Assembly (NCBI GenBank): GCA_022605405.1
Contig: JABYQQ010000012.1
Span: forward strand, 372,001-436,000
DNA length: 64,000 bases
Origin: Earliella scabrosa
Lineage: Eukaryota; Basidiomycota; Agaricomycetes; Polyporales; Polyporaceae
Reading direction: 5' to 3'
This document shows, in pieces, positions 11,334 through 20,939 of this stretch. The position numbers and the translations under genes are program-made. The notes beneath the pieces were generated by a model. The model saw only the letters and a program-made list of their open reading frames with translations, was not told where the DNA came from and did no database searches. How positions within the stretch are numbered: position 1 is the stretch's first letter; each line of letters opens with the position of its first letter.

Positions 11334-12563
11334 TTAATCAAAATCGGATGCATCTGCCATCCTCAAGAACGACATCAAACTCTCCTGCATTTCCCGCTGC
11401 GCATGACAACTCTCTTCCACAGCTTGAACCAGACGCTCGTCGCGTACCTTTCTCTCCTTTCGCTCCTGCTCCCGGGCCTCCTTCTCCTTCTCGAATGCAC
11501 GTAGAAGCAGATCGGACTCACAACGCTCACCAGTCCGGCGCCGCTTCGTCTTGCGACCCTTGCTTGTGACAGGATGGGCCTTGCGCTTCGATGTTGATTT
11601 GCTCGGAGTGTTCTCTTTGTTCGATCCGGTCTCAGACTCCTGTGGCGTCTCCATCGTCCCGCTGCCTTCGGAATCCGACTCTGAGGCAGTGTTCTTGTCG
11701 ACCGTCCGCATAGCTTTGTCACGGATATACTCGCCCTGGGCCTTCTTCTTTTCCTCCTCCTGTACCAGTGTATGCGGTTTGCGATCGGATTACCATCAAT
11801 ATTATATACAACATTACGTACCTCTCGAACCTTGTCCTTCATCTCATTGGATACCTGCGCTGCATGGGCTTTAAGGCCAGTAAGCTCTTCAAGCTTGGCT
11901 GGCATACACGTTGCGATTGATGGGCGCTTTTCCAGTGCCTTGGCAATATGGCTGCATGGACCCGGTTTCTATGTGCAGTATGTAGATTAGAACATACTGT
12001 GGCATCAATGAAAACCAAACTCACCTTATGATAGGCTATGAGAGCTTCGAGAGCTTCGACCTTATGCTGTATCGTGGTCGCGTTTGACTCCAGGCAAAGA
12101 TTTTGAGCGTGCAACTCATCCGCTACCTCGGCCCACCTCTTTCCCTTATCACCATGCTTCGCCATGTATGGGTTCACTTCGATTGTCACCGCCGTCATCT
12201 GCTGGAGCTCGAGAGCGTTGAATAAAACATTGGCTTGGTTCGGAGGAGGTGCCGGGTCATGATTGGCTGGGTCCGCTGTGGCTGGCCCGGATCGATCCTC
12301 CAAGTCGGACACCTCCGGGCTACTGGTGCGGCTGAGTGTAGGTGTCACGGTGAATGTCGGTGAGGGCGACCGTGGGGAAGGAGAAGGGGAGTCCCATGTC
12401 GAGAATGGAGGATTGGCGTGGGCGTTGATCTGTAGAACACTTCGTGTTCGGAGATAGTACAGCAGGTGGTGACTAATGTGGTACTCACATAGTAGTATCA
12501 CCCACTGTTGCTGTCAAACACGCGAGTCCAGCCAGAAGGGAGATGCTGAGATGTAGCAGACAT
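11334..12563 (-). pseudogene. Harbinger accessory protein (WW + Myb/SANT-like), one premature stop
   Basis: Four exons read cleanly on the minus strand: 12,563-12,489, 12,429-12,025, 11,968-11,822 and 11,759-11,334. All junctions are GT-AG and in phase, giving about 350 codons. Exon 1 plus the start of exon 2 forms a WW domain (LPSGWTRVFD...YYY, then PPFSTWDSP). A Ser/Pro-rich linker follows, then a Myb/SANT-like segment (NPYMAKHGDKGKRWAEVADEL), a basic nuclear-localisation-like stretch (KGRKTKRRR) and a charged C-terminal coiled coil. In PIF/Harbinger elements this second protein helps bind DNA and import the transposase. Codon 22 (12,500-12,498) is TGA inside the WW domain; everything else is in frame, so it is a single lesion, or the true start lies downstream. 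The WW assignment is inference from motif spacing. Confidence 0.75.
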
Positions 12564-12748
12564 AGTTGGGACTAGAGCCGTCAGATACAATTCACGAAGG
12601 ACTCAGTGCGGGACATAGTAACATCTGGTGCAGCCGTTCGACGAGACGCCCAAGCGGCGCCGATAGCGTCATGAACTCCAACTAACACCACCCAGTGCAA
12701 AGATCTGGCCGATCCAATACTGTGTGAAACTGGTTGCGAATAGACTCT

Positions 12749-13150
12749 ACTAGATCATATTTTTGAACTGGCTTATGTAATATTTGTGTACTATGCTGAT
12801 TTATAATCAAGTAAATACTGTTTATCACCTTTATTTGCTTATCAAAAATATGAATGTATAGACCATTGAAACCAGAAAAATGAGCTCTGCAGGGGCAGGA
12901 GTGGACTTGCAACTAAGATGATGTAGTTTCTATTCCACTATTGATTCCAGTTGTTCAAACACTACATGACTACATACTTAGGTAAGTCAGCTATCAAATG
13001 AATGTCAGGCAACGTGATAGGGACTTGATGTTCAGCCAGTGATTGCACTTCATGAAATAGAGAACAGACAGCAAATGCACCCATGTGTCAAATAACATCT
13101 GAATGTGTACTAGTAATCAAGCATTAACTGTATAACAACAGAATAATCTA
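12749..13150 (+). repeat. R2 repeat, copy 2, right part
   Basis: Continues the homology to R2 copy 1 (about 1,229-1,810) after the Harbinger insertion, beginning with the ACT duplication and then TAGATCATATTTTTGAACTG. No coding sequence is seen. Confidence 0.75.
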
Positions 13151-14961
13151 CATTGTCTATTAACTTTCTCATCAATCGTTTCTGCCATGCATGGCCCATT
13201 TTGAACTGCACAGAGAGTCTCTGCATGGTACACATTGAGTCTGCCGCCTGTCTATGCACCTGCAAACATTGATGCTATACTTCCAGAGGACCGCATGCCT
13301 CCTCTATCACATACAAAACCAGTACAGCTGAACCCGAATCTTTCTTGGGAGGCCAAGAAGCTGTGTCACAACAAGTGCTTCTGGGAGCACCTGCCAGACT
13401 TGCCAGTGAGCCGGTGCACTGGCAGCTTGTGGGTATGCAACTGTACTGACCTTGTTTATCAAACAGGACACTGAACTGGTTGCATTGAACCAGGACATAT
13501 GCAATGCCCTGAAGTTGTTCCCCAATGCGCCTATCTGCAAGCTAGCAGAGCTGCTCAAAGTGGAGTGTTGTGAGGTGCACCCTCTTTTGTGATCACTTGA
13601 TCCTTCCAGTATGCTCATGGAACTTGGACCCAAACACCAACCCCAACCTCTCAGGTGTTCAGTCACAGACAGCTTCTTCTCGCTGATCTGAGTGAGGGTC
13701 AAGCCCGCATATTCTTTCTATCCTGAGACATGCACCCCTTTCACACACTCCCTACATATGATATGTCTCCTAGCCCCTCTGTATGTTCTGTATATAGTCT
13801 GGCCTTGAGCTTTGTTATATGCATTGGAGTCCTGCCTGCTCATATTGCGTGCCATGTTAGGCTGAGCAATCAATCCACAGGTGATCTGGATCTGTACCTA
13901 CAGGTCAAGCAGCCAAAAAATGCTCAACCTGAATCTGTTTTGACCTGTAGATTCAAGTCAGATCACGGATTGATCTGTGGATCAGCAATATGTCTCATGT
14001 ATAGATAGATAAAATTTATAATAACAAGTGATTATTGCTTAGAAGTTTTGACCTGAACCTACAGGTCAAATTTCAGGTCGGATCCAGATCTACCTGTGCT
14101 TGACCCAGATGCACTGCGTGATCTTGTCTGACACTCAGGCTCAATTTTGCCTCAGCTCTCAGCAGAACACCAATATTCAGAATCAGTGAGTTCTCTCCTT
14201 GCTCCTCACCCCATAACTGTGCACGCCCATTGTACCTGGCCATGCACAGTTTGTACAGCTTGTATAGCAGCTGTTCAAACTCCATGAGATGCTGTTTTGG
14301 CAGAACTAGCTGCAGATGCAGAAGCACAATGCACGAGCGGTGACTGCAACTCTAAGCACCCAGTCCTCTTGATGGGGCATTGCTGCCTGTCATGCTTGGA
14401 ACAGCTCCTTCAGGCAACACGGTGGCTCATGCAGCTCTTACAGCTCCTGTACAAACTGTGCAAGCTGCAATCAGTGTGCTTCATGCTGTGATTGGAGAGG
14501 AATACAGCAGGAGAGACAGCACACACCGCTGGGAATTCAAACTCACACCCCTTAAGGAAGGCGCCGAGAGAGCTTGTGATTGATGCGACACGACATGTCA
14601 AGGGCGGGGCGTGATCGACGCGACGTGATACATCAAGGGCGGGGCAGGCTGGGCGGAGTTTGAACTCTAAGGTGTCACCACGATATGCCCTTGTAGATAC
14701 CTACCTCAATTTGAGTTGTATCTCTTCATGGTGCGCGACCAACATGCCCCAATCATCTAGTGACAACGATCCCATCAGCATCATAGCAAATAATCTTCAA
14801 GAGAAGCTTCGTCACATACCCATCCTCTGAAAAGTGAAATGCACAACTATATGCGCCTCTTTGATGATCTCTGAGCAGCATTGGGCAGCACTTCAAACTA
14901 AGCTTGACAATAATCTTTTAGATCATAGGGTCTATGCTGTGACTGACAGAGAACAAGGTGG
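13151..14961. other. Gene-free stretch with GATC-rich inverted arms
   Basis: No gene recognised. A 33-bp motif (CTCATCAATCG...TGGCCCATT) is at 13,168-13,200. At 13,870-13,985 and 14,050-14,105, imperfect inverted arms rich in GATCTGTGG, ACCTGTAG and TTGACCTG suggest the end of a decayed DNA transposon. The short frames at 13,235-13,474 and 14,297-14,583 have no recognisable domain. Confidence 0.4.
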
Positions 14962-15590
14962 ATCTAAGGCTGAGCACAGCTCCAGCTCACTTTGCAGATC
15001 GAGCTGCAATTATCCAGAGCTGGATCCGGGATGATCCGGATCTGTGGCTCCAGCTCATTGCAGATCCAGCTCACTGCAGATCTGGATCAAGCTTCTGAAA
15101 ACCCCATGATCCGCAGATGAGCTGCAGAGGGGTCAAAAATGATTCAAATGTTACATTTCTGGGTGCATTCTGTAGTGCATTGAATGTAGTATCTATGTGC
15201 CAAAATCAACTGGCTTATATAGAACCATGACTGAGATATGGCACATACAACTGAGCCCCAAAATGGCTTGACCACATACAATATGATACAGTAAATCATC
15301 AATAACTTGTTTAATGTGCGGTTTTCTGTTCTGATTTTGGATGTACAGGTAGGCACAGCATAGACAATACTCTATAATAAACATGGCATTGATCCATTAA
15401 CCTTCAACAAAGATATGAATCATTTACTTTCTCCATATTCTCTACTGCAGAGCATCTGCATATCGATTCAAATTGATCCAGATTCGTGCAGATCTGATCC
15501 GTGCGGATCTGGATCAAAGGGAAAAAGTGCCCCTGATCTGCGGGTTCAGATCTGGATCATCCGTGGACCAATCCGTGCTCGGCCTTAGAT
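14962..15590. mobile_element. Non-autonomous inverted-repeat element with GATC-rich subterminal repeats
   Basis: The left end ATCTAAGGCTGAGCACAG (14,962-14,979) is matched, inverted, by CCGTGCTCGGCCTTAGAT (15,573-15,590) with two transition differences. Just inside both ends are arrays of GATCCGGATC, GCAGATCTGGATC and related words (14,980-15,115 and 15,470-15,565), like the subterminal transposase-binding clusters of hAT-type elements. Length is about 630 bp, with no transposase. The superfamily is undetermined because no clear target duplication is visible. Confidence 0.6.
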
Positions 15591-15849
15591 AGATCTGCAT
15601 TTTGTTAATCAGTCTCCAATGCATACAATTTTGATGCTTTGATAGCCTCTGCATTAGCGCTGCTCAGTGACCTCGGTCTTCATATTCTGGATGTTTACTC
15701 CCACCATGTTGCATCAAACTGGTCCATCAGGCACTCGAAGGTCTCCTGTCTCCAAAAGGGAGCATACCTTTGCCATACGTATCTGTATCAATGTATATGC
15801 AGCTGCAACCATACCGTTGGGCCCGCCCCTACCGTTAAATGCCAGATGC

Positions 15850-17430
15850 CACTTGGGTGGGAGTGGGCCATGTCTGGCAGACACGATTGATGAGCTGGTT
15901 GATAATCAATATGAGTATGTTAATGAATGACCAAATGATCTACAATTATCGCTCCATCACTAAAAGTTAAGTTCACATATACTTGGTTTTGAACTGTCGA
16001 TCAAAGCATGCAACATCACTCAAAGATTCACATTTCATGCAACACTGTTTTGAACTGAGCATTGACCGCTGTCAGATACGTTAGATAATCTCATCTCTTC
16101 ATTTTGCAGTGGACGAACTTTTATCACGAACTTTCATCACTTCAATGAACTTTTCCAAGTATAGTACAGAATTCCAGTAAGCCAGACCGTGTTTAGATGG
16201 CATATTGTAAACTATTGAGCTTCAGATACACTGGAACAAGCTCATTGCATATGGATTTATGCAGCATAGCATGCCACTCTTTTTGCTTATCATACTAGCT
16301 TATTCCTGTCATTTCAACACAGTATTTACTCATTACAGTAATTAACTTCTAGCGTGTCTATGAGGTGATCTTTGGCTTCTCAATGACACATAATACTTTC
16401 TATCCATGTCAGTTCATTTCTTTACAGCATTTGTTCATTCATCATGCACAAGCAGGTCAGAATATTACACTACTAGTACAGTAAACAACCACTATATTGT
16501 GTGTTTTCAATGGTATATAATACTCTACACAACTTCAGAAACACTACATTGTTTATAGAGAGTGAAAGTTGTAGGTAACACTGAGTTATTGAATACCATT
16601 ACAAGACCTTACAGAGCCCAGGAGAATGATCATTGGTACCTCCTGTGTCGCGGCCTGGGGTCAAGCGAGACGAGGAGGGAACGACGAGGCGAGCGAGGGC
16701 GTCCAACGAGCGCTTATGCAGCGAGAGTGGAGCAAGGCTTGACACGCAGGGCTGGAGACAAGTTGTATTGAGCAAAGTATCTACAAATGAAATAAAAGTG
16801 AGGCTTACCTGGAGACAAGAGGTCAAAACTGAGGTCTCCAGGTAGCAAGTGCTAGGGTTTATATCTACGGTTAGAACAATAGCGCTTGGAGAACAATGGA
16901 ACAATAGGGTGACGGAACAATGGAGGAGGTACAATGGTATGACGACAATTGTGTCCGGAACAAAGGAGAAGAAACAAAAGGAGGTCTGGAATCTGGAAGT
17001 ACAATGGAGATAGCAGACGATAAAAATAGTGAATGGTCGTGAATGGTGGTTAGTTGGGCACTTCCCTAGGCGCTGAGGGATCGTTCGTGACATCCTGTGT
17101 TATAAGCTAGTGGTCTCATTCTGGCTGGATATATTTCTAGATCAACATGGGCATATGACCCATTGTTCGAGAAGTTGCAATGATTGTCAACTTTCTATAC
17201 TTCAATGTACATATAACAGCTCAGTAGCATATGAAATGGATAGAGATGATACAATAGAAGATTATCATGATTTTTCCGCAATTTTTGCTATAGAACTGAT
17301 GGAGTTATTCAGTAAATAGTGAATAGATCATTCAGTTGTGATGAGAATATTGCCATGGTGGTGCAATTGAAGAGAGCTCATTTTTCCGGTTCTAATTGTA
17401 AATAACACTCTACACTTTCATTGGAATTCA
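15850..17430 (+). repeat. R1 dispersed repeat, copy 2 (interrupted by a solo LTR)
   Basis: Homologous to 6,157-7,290. It carries the shared ACTTGGGTGGGAGTGGGCC start, the common middle, then a 447-bp LTR insertion (16,646-17,092), and resumes with TCCTGTGTTATAAGCTAGTGG. The downstream part (17,100-17,420) contains the same ATATTTCTAGATCAACATGG block as copy 1. Confidence 0.75.
16646..17092 (-). repeat. Solo LTR of the Ty3/gypsy chromovirus family
   Basis: The reverse complement of the LTR at 20,233-20,680, running from TGTCGCGGCCTGGGGTC to GATCGTTCGTGACA, 447 bp, with few differences. It is flanked by the perfect 5-bp duplication TCCTG (16,641-16,645 and 17,093-17,097). R1 copy 1 provides the empty site. 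It therefore arose by LTR-LTR recombination that deleted the interior. Confidence 0.93.
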
Positions 17431-17964
17431 CCACACCACACTACTGTGCCTCAATGCATTACATTAATGCAGTTAGATATGTTCAACAATTGATCAAATA
17501 TTAACAGTCACCCATACTCTGTTATATTAGTCACAACACTGTAATGCTGTATAGATGATTCATCTATCATTCTGTTGACCTTCTATGAAACAATTCATGA
17601 AAGTGGTTGCATGATGTTATATTTCTGACACACATCATATAATGTAAACTACTGTTAAGCACAGTTATGAACACTGGCAACCTAGTATACTTCACATTCA
17701 TTAGTGGTAGTTGATGATTTTGATTCTGTAAATATATATGGTGTCCTTGAAAGATATTGAAGAACCTATGTAATACATCATGCAAAGTAATATTGGATAG
17801 AAAGCTTATATGAATTGTTAACATTCATACTGTTTGTCTTCTGCTGTATTATATATATTCTGCTGTATGAACACAGGAAGTACAATATACATCTAGCAGT
17901 GAAAATAAAACACTCATCAATCGTTCATGCCAGACATGGCCCACTTTGAACCAAGTGCATTGTA
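17431..17964. other. AT-rich gene-free stretch
   Basis: No coding sequence is recognised. A 33-bp motif (CTCATCAATCGTTCATGCCAGACATGGCCCACT) is at 17,913-17,945; its inverted partner at 20,079-20,111 brackets the decayed LTR/pol and Tc1 relics. Confidence 0.5.
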
Positions 17965-18480
17965 CGGCGCATATTACCTCAGAGGGAGTGTGAGTTACAT
18001 GCTGGCACTTGCAAGGAGTTTCAACCTAATATTGTGACCTGGGGTCAAGCAAGACAAGGAGGAAATGATGAGGCAAGCAAGGGTGTTTGATGAGTGCTTG
18101 TGCAGCAAGAGTGGAGCAAGGCTTGACACACAGGGCTGGAGACAAGTTGTATTGAGCAAAGTATCTACAAGTGAAATACAAGTGAGGCTTACCTGGAGAC
18201 AAGAGGTCAAAACTGAGGTCTCCACGTAGCAAGTGCTAGGATATATATATCCTACAGTCAGAACAATAGTGCTTGGAGAACAATAGAACAATAGAGTGAT
18301 GAAATAATGGAGGAGATACAATGGTATGATGACAATTGTGTCCAAAACAAAGAAAAAGAAACAAAAGGGTGTCTGGGGTTTGGAAGTACAATGGAGATAG
18401 TGAACAATGGAAACAGTGAATGGCTCGTGAACAGTGGTTAGTTGGGCACTTCCCTAGGTGCTGAGGGACTGTTCATGACA
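17965..18480 (-). repeat. Decayed chromovirus LTR with adjoining leader
   Basis: 18,031-18,480 is a reverse-complement LTR of the same family as 20,233-20,680 but heavily diverged. 17,965-18,030 is the leader that normally follows the LTR (compare 20,681-20,760). Differences are mostly CpG to TpG or CpA: the terminal TGTCGCGACC is TATTGTGACC here. The adjoining pol fragment (from 18,481) lies in the opposite orientation, so this is a rearranged remnant, not a simple solo LTR. Confidence 0.8.
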
Positions 18481-18910
18481 GTGATGGGATCATCACAGAT
18501 GTTGCCATCCTAGAATTGGAGATTGGAACACACTGAGAGAAGGTGGTGTTCATGATTCCAGACATTGGCATGGAAGACATCAGCATTGAACTGAACTGGT
18601 TACACAAGCACAACTTTGAGGTCAATTGGGACTAGGAAATGCTGAAGCTATCCAGATGTCCTGCATTGTGTAGACCTTGCTTCAGAAACCAAATGTGTGC
18701 TCAGACAGACATGCATGATGGTTACTGGTACTCGGTGAGTGCAGAACGTTAAAGAAGTAGAGAAGAAACAAGCTACGGTAATGGATGAAGACAACCTCAA
18801 AACTGACACCTCATCAGATGCACCAGTTAAATGGAATAACTCAGAGGATGCCCTTCTGTACTCCTGGGAGCAAGGACATGCCATGATCAACACTTCACAA
18901 CTGTTTACAT
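18481..18910 (+). pseudogene. Decayed gypsy pol fragment (protease region)
   Basis: Homologous to about 22,645-23,110 of the intact element, covering the end of the aspartic protease domain and the linker to reverse transcriptase. Stop codons and C-to-T/G-to-A changes are scattered through it: GATTGGGACCAA in the intact copy corresponds to AATTGGGACTAG here. The longest surviving frame (18,739 onward) retains the motif LLYSWEQGHAM, matching LLYSWEQGHAL of the intact copy. It cannot encode a working product. Confidence 0.85.
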
Positions 18911-19283
18911 TGGCTGCCTACACGTACTTGCAGCAGCTTGCAGTGTTACAATTTCTCCAGCTTGCCCTTGAACTTACTCATATCAATCTTGTCATTTCTC
19001 TCATTTCCTCTTAGTAATGACTTTATCCTTTTTCTCATATACTACAGTGGCTTACATAACTGTTTCCAAGATTGGTACATCTTGACAGAAATGTAAATAT
19101 CTCTGTAAATCCTTACGGTACAAACATTGTTTAAATTCTGCTGGATAGCCGTGCTTCTTAGCTTTCTGTTAAGTATACTCATGTGCAATTTTGTCAACAT
19201 CTGCCTGAGCTATTAGTGCTCTTTGGGCCTAACTTTTGGAAACAGTTTTAGAACTGATGCAGAAAAAGACCTAATACATTCAT
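18911..19283. other. Gene-free stretch between relics
   Basis: No feature recognised apart from low-complexity AT-rich sequence. The 3' flank of the Tc1 relic probably begins here. Confidence 0.4.
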
Positions 19284-19842
19284 TTAGTACTTGGTATACC
19301 CTCTCTTGGTCTACAATACAGCCTGAATCCTGTCAGACACACTTCTCATTAACTTCTGACATGTCCGAGCTGAGATTGCCTCCCATTTCACCTACACCCG
19401 CTCCCACAACCCCTTGATTGAGGTAGGCGGATTTTCATAGCCTGTGAGCTTGCGCTTGAAGGCACCCAAGAAATGCTCAGTGGGATTGAGGTCAGAAGAT
19501 TGTGGGGGCCTCTCAATGACTTGAATCTTGTTCTCTTTGAAGCACTGTTTGGCCTTTTCACTGGTATGCTTGGGGTCATTGTTCTGCTGGAAGGTGATGT
19601 TGTCAATGTCGTAGTCTCAATTGTAGAGAGCTGAGCAGTTTGTCCTTGATGATGTCCATGTAGAGTTTGGCATCCATGAGTTCAATGATTCTGCACAAAT
19701 GGCCTGTCTCTTTCCATTCAAAATAGCCCCAAAACATCAGGTTTCCTCCACCAGACTTGAGGGTGCCATCCACCAGGCGGTCACTAAGCCTCTCTCCCTT
19801 CTTCTTCCACACATATTTTTTATGACCCGGGTTTCTGGACAA
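19284..19842 (-). pseudogene. Tc1/mariner transposase relic (C-terminal part)
   Basis: The minus strand encodes the C-terminal half of a Tc1-type DDE transposase: GGGNLMFWGYFEWK, MDAKLYMDIIKDKLL, then NDPKHTS, SSDLNPTEHF and a final KRGYTKY before TAA (19,286-19,284). The frame breaks near 19,610, and in-frame TAG codons follow KGLWERV and IQAVL. The second catalytic Asp, normally in QQDNDPKH, is replaced by Asn (QQNNDPKH); the Glu in LNPTEH remains. The N-terminal DNA-binding domain and first catalytic Asp are missing, replaced upstream by unrelated AT-rich repeats. Clearly inactive. Confidence 0.88.
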
Positions 19843-20232
19843 TAATGAGATTTTTGGTGCAACTCAGGCAATCTGAGTTACTTGTGCTCATTGTTATACA
19901 GGTTCACTCACTGTTAGTCAAGCTTGTGCACTTTGACTTATACTTATACAAGTTCATGCAAGTCCATGCAACTTTGTGCAACTGTACACAACTGCACTCA
20001 CCATGCATTTACTTGCCACTTTGGGTGGATGTCCATTATGGGTGGCTAGGTTGATCACTCTGCTTATACTTGGTTTAGAGTGGGCCATCACTGGCATAAC
20101 TGATTGATGAGTTACACTGTTTCCCATGATTGACTAAATTCAATACATGTTAGTCTTTTTTAACATGTCTCTTCAAGATCATTATCTTTTGAGTGCAGTG
20201 GCCTGGATGTGATATATTCTACAGTCTATACC

Positions 20233-20680
20233 TGTCACGAACGGTCCCTCAGCGCCTAGGGAAGCGCCCAACTAACCACTGTTCACGACCGTTCACTGTT
20301 TCCATTGTTCGCTATCACCATTGTACTTCCAGATTCCAGAGCCCCTTTTTGTTTCTTTTCCTTTGTTCCGGACACAATTGTCGTCATACCATTGTATCTC
20401 CTCCATTGTTCCGTCACTCTATTGTTCTATTGTTCTCCAAGCGCTATTGTTCTAACCGTAGATATAAACCCTAGCACTCGCTACCTGGAGACCTCAGTTT
20501 CGACCTCTTGTCTCCAGGTAAGCCTCACTTGTATTTCACTTGTAGATACTTCGCTCAATACAACTTGTCTCCAGCCCTGCGTGTCGAGCCTTGCTCCACT
20601 CTCGCTGCACAAGCGCTCGTCGGACGCCCTCGCTCGCCTCGTCGTTCCCTCCTCGTCTCGCTTGACCCCAGGTCGCGACA
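20233..20680 (+). repeat. 5' LTR of the chromovirus
   Basis: Starts TGTCACGAACGG and ends GGTCGCGACA. It contains a TATA-like GATATAAACC (20,461-20,470), so transcription should start at about 20,490-20,500. A perfect splice donor, TCCAG then GTAAGCC, follows at 20,519. Confidence 0.95.
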
Positions 20681-20706
20681 TTAGGTCGAAACTCCTTGCG
20701 AGCGCC
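20681..20706 (+). other. Putative primer-binding site of the chromovirus
   Basis: TTAGGTCGAAACTCCTTGCG follows the LTR directly. It does not start with TGG, so it does not match a tRNA 3' CCA end. Its complement, AAGGAGTTTCGACCTAA, resembles the stretch between D-arm and anticodon loop of Leu- or Ser-type tRNAs, which would again imply a tRNA-half primer. The same sequence survives next to the decayed LTR at 18,030. Confidence 0.4.
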
Positions 20707-20939
20707 GGCGTGTAAACTCACACTCCCCCTGAGGTAACGCGCGCCCTACGGTACATACCACGGTCTCTAGTAACTAGCATTGTGAACCTTTTGTGCTCGA
20801 GAGGCATCTGGGCTTTCAAGTATCCCTCAGCCAGGCCACGCACTTGCGCCCGCCAGCTGTTGTATCCGGGGTGCTTAACACCTTAGGAACGGAGGACAAC
20901 CGTGTGGACCCTCCTTACCTACCTCTTTTACTTTGCTAG

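Larger units (their letters stand above)
9865..12748. mobile_element. PIF/Harbinger DNA transposon, structurally complete
   Basis: A 2,884-bp element with perfect 15-bp terminal inverted repeats: AGAGTCTATTCGCAA at 9,865-9,879 and its complement at 12,734-12,748. It is flanked by the 3-bp duplication ACT (9,862-9,864 and 12,749-12,751). The empty site in R2 copy 1 (CATCTACTAGAT) confirms the boundaries; a 5-bp TACTA reading with a one-base-shorter element is equally possible because the target is repetitive. It encodes two convergent genes, a DDE transposase and a Myb/SANT-like accessory protein, which is the standard PIF/Harbinger layout. The element is GC-richer than the R2 sequence it interrupts. 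Confidence 0.9.

Noticed and set aside
16599..17093. 164-residue minus-strand frame
   Set aside because: It is the LTR read through; the same frame recurs in every LTR copy (18,026, 20,305, 26,251).
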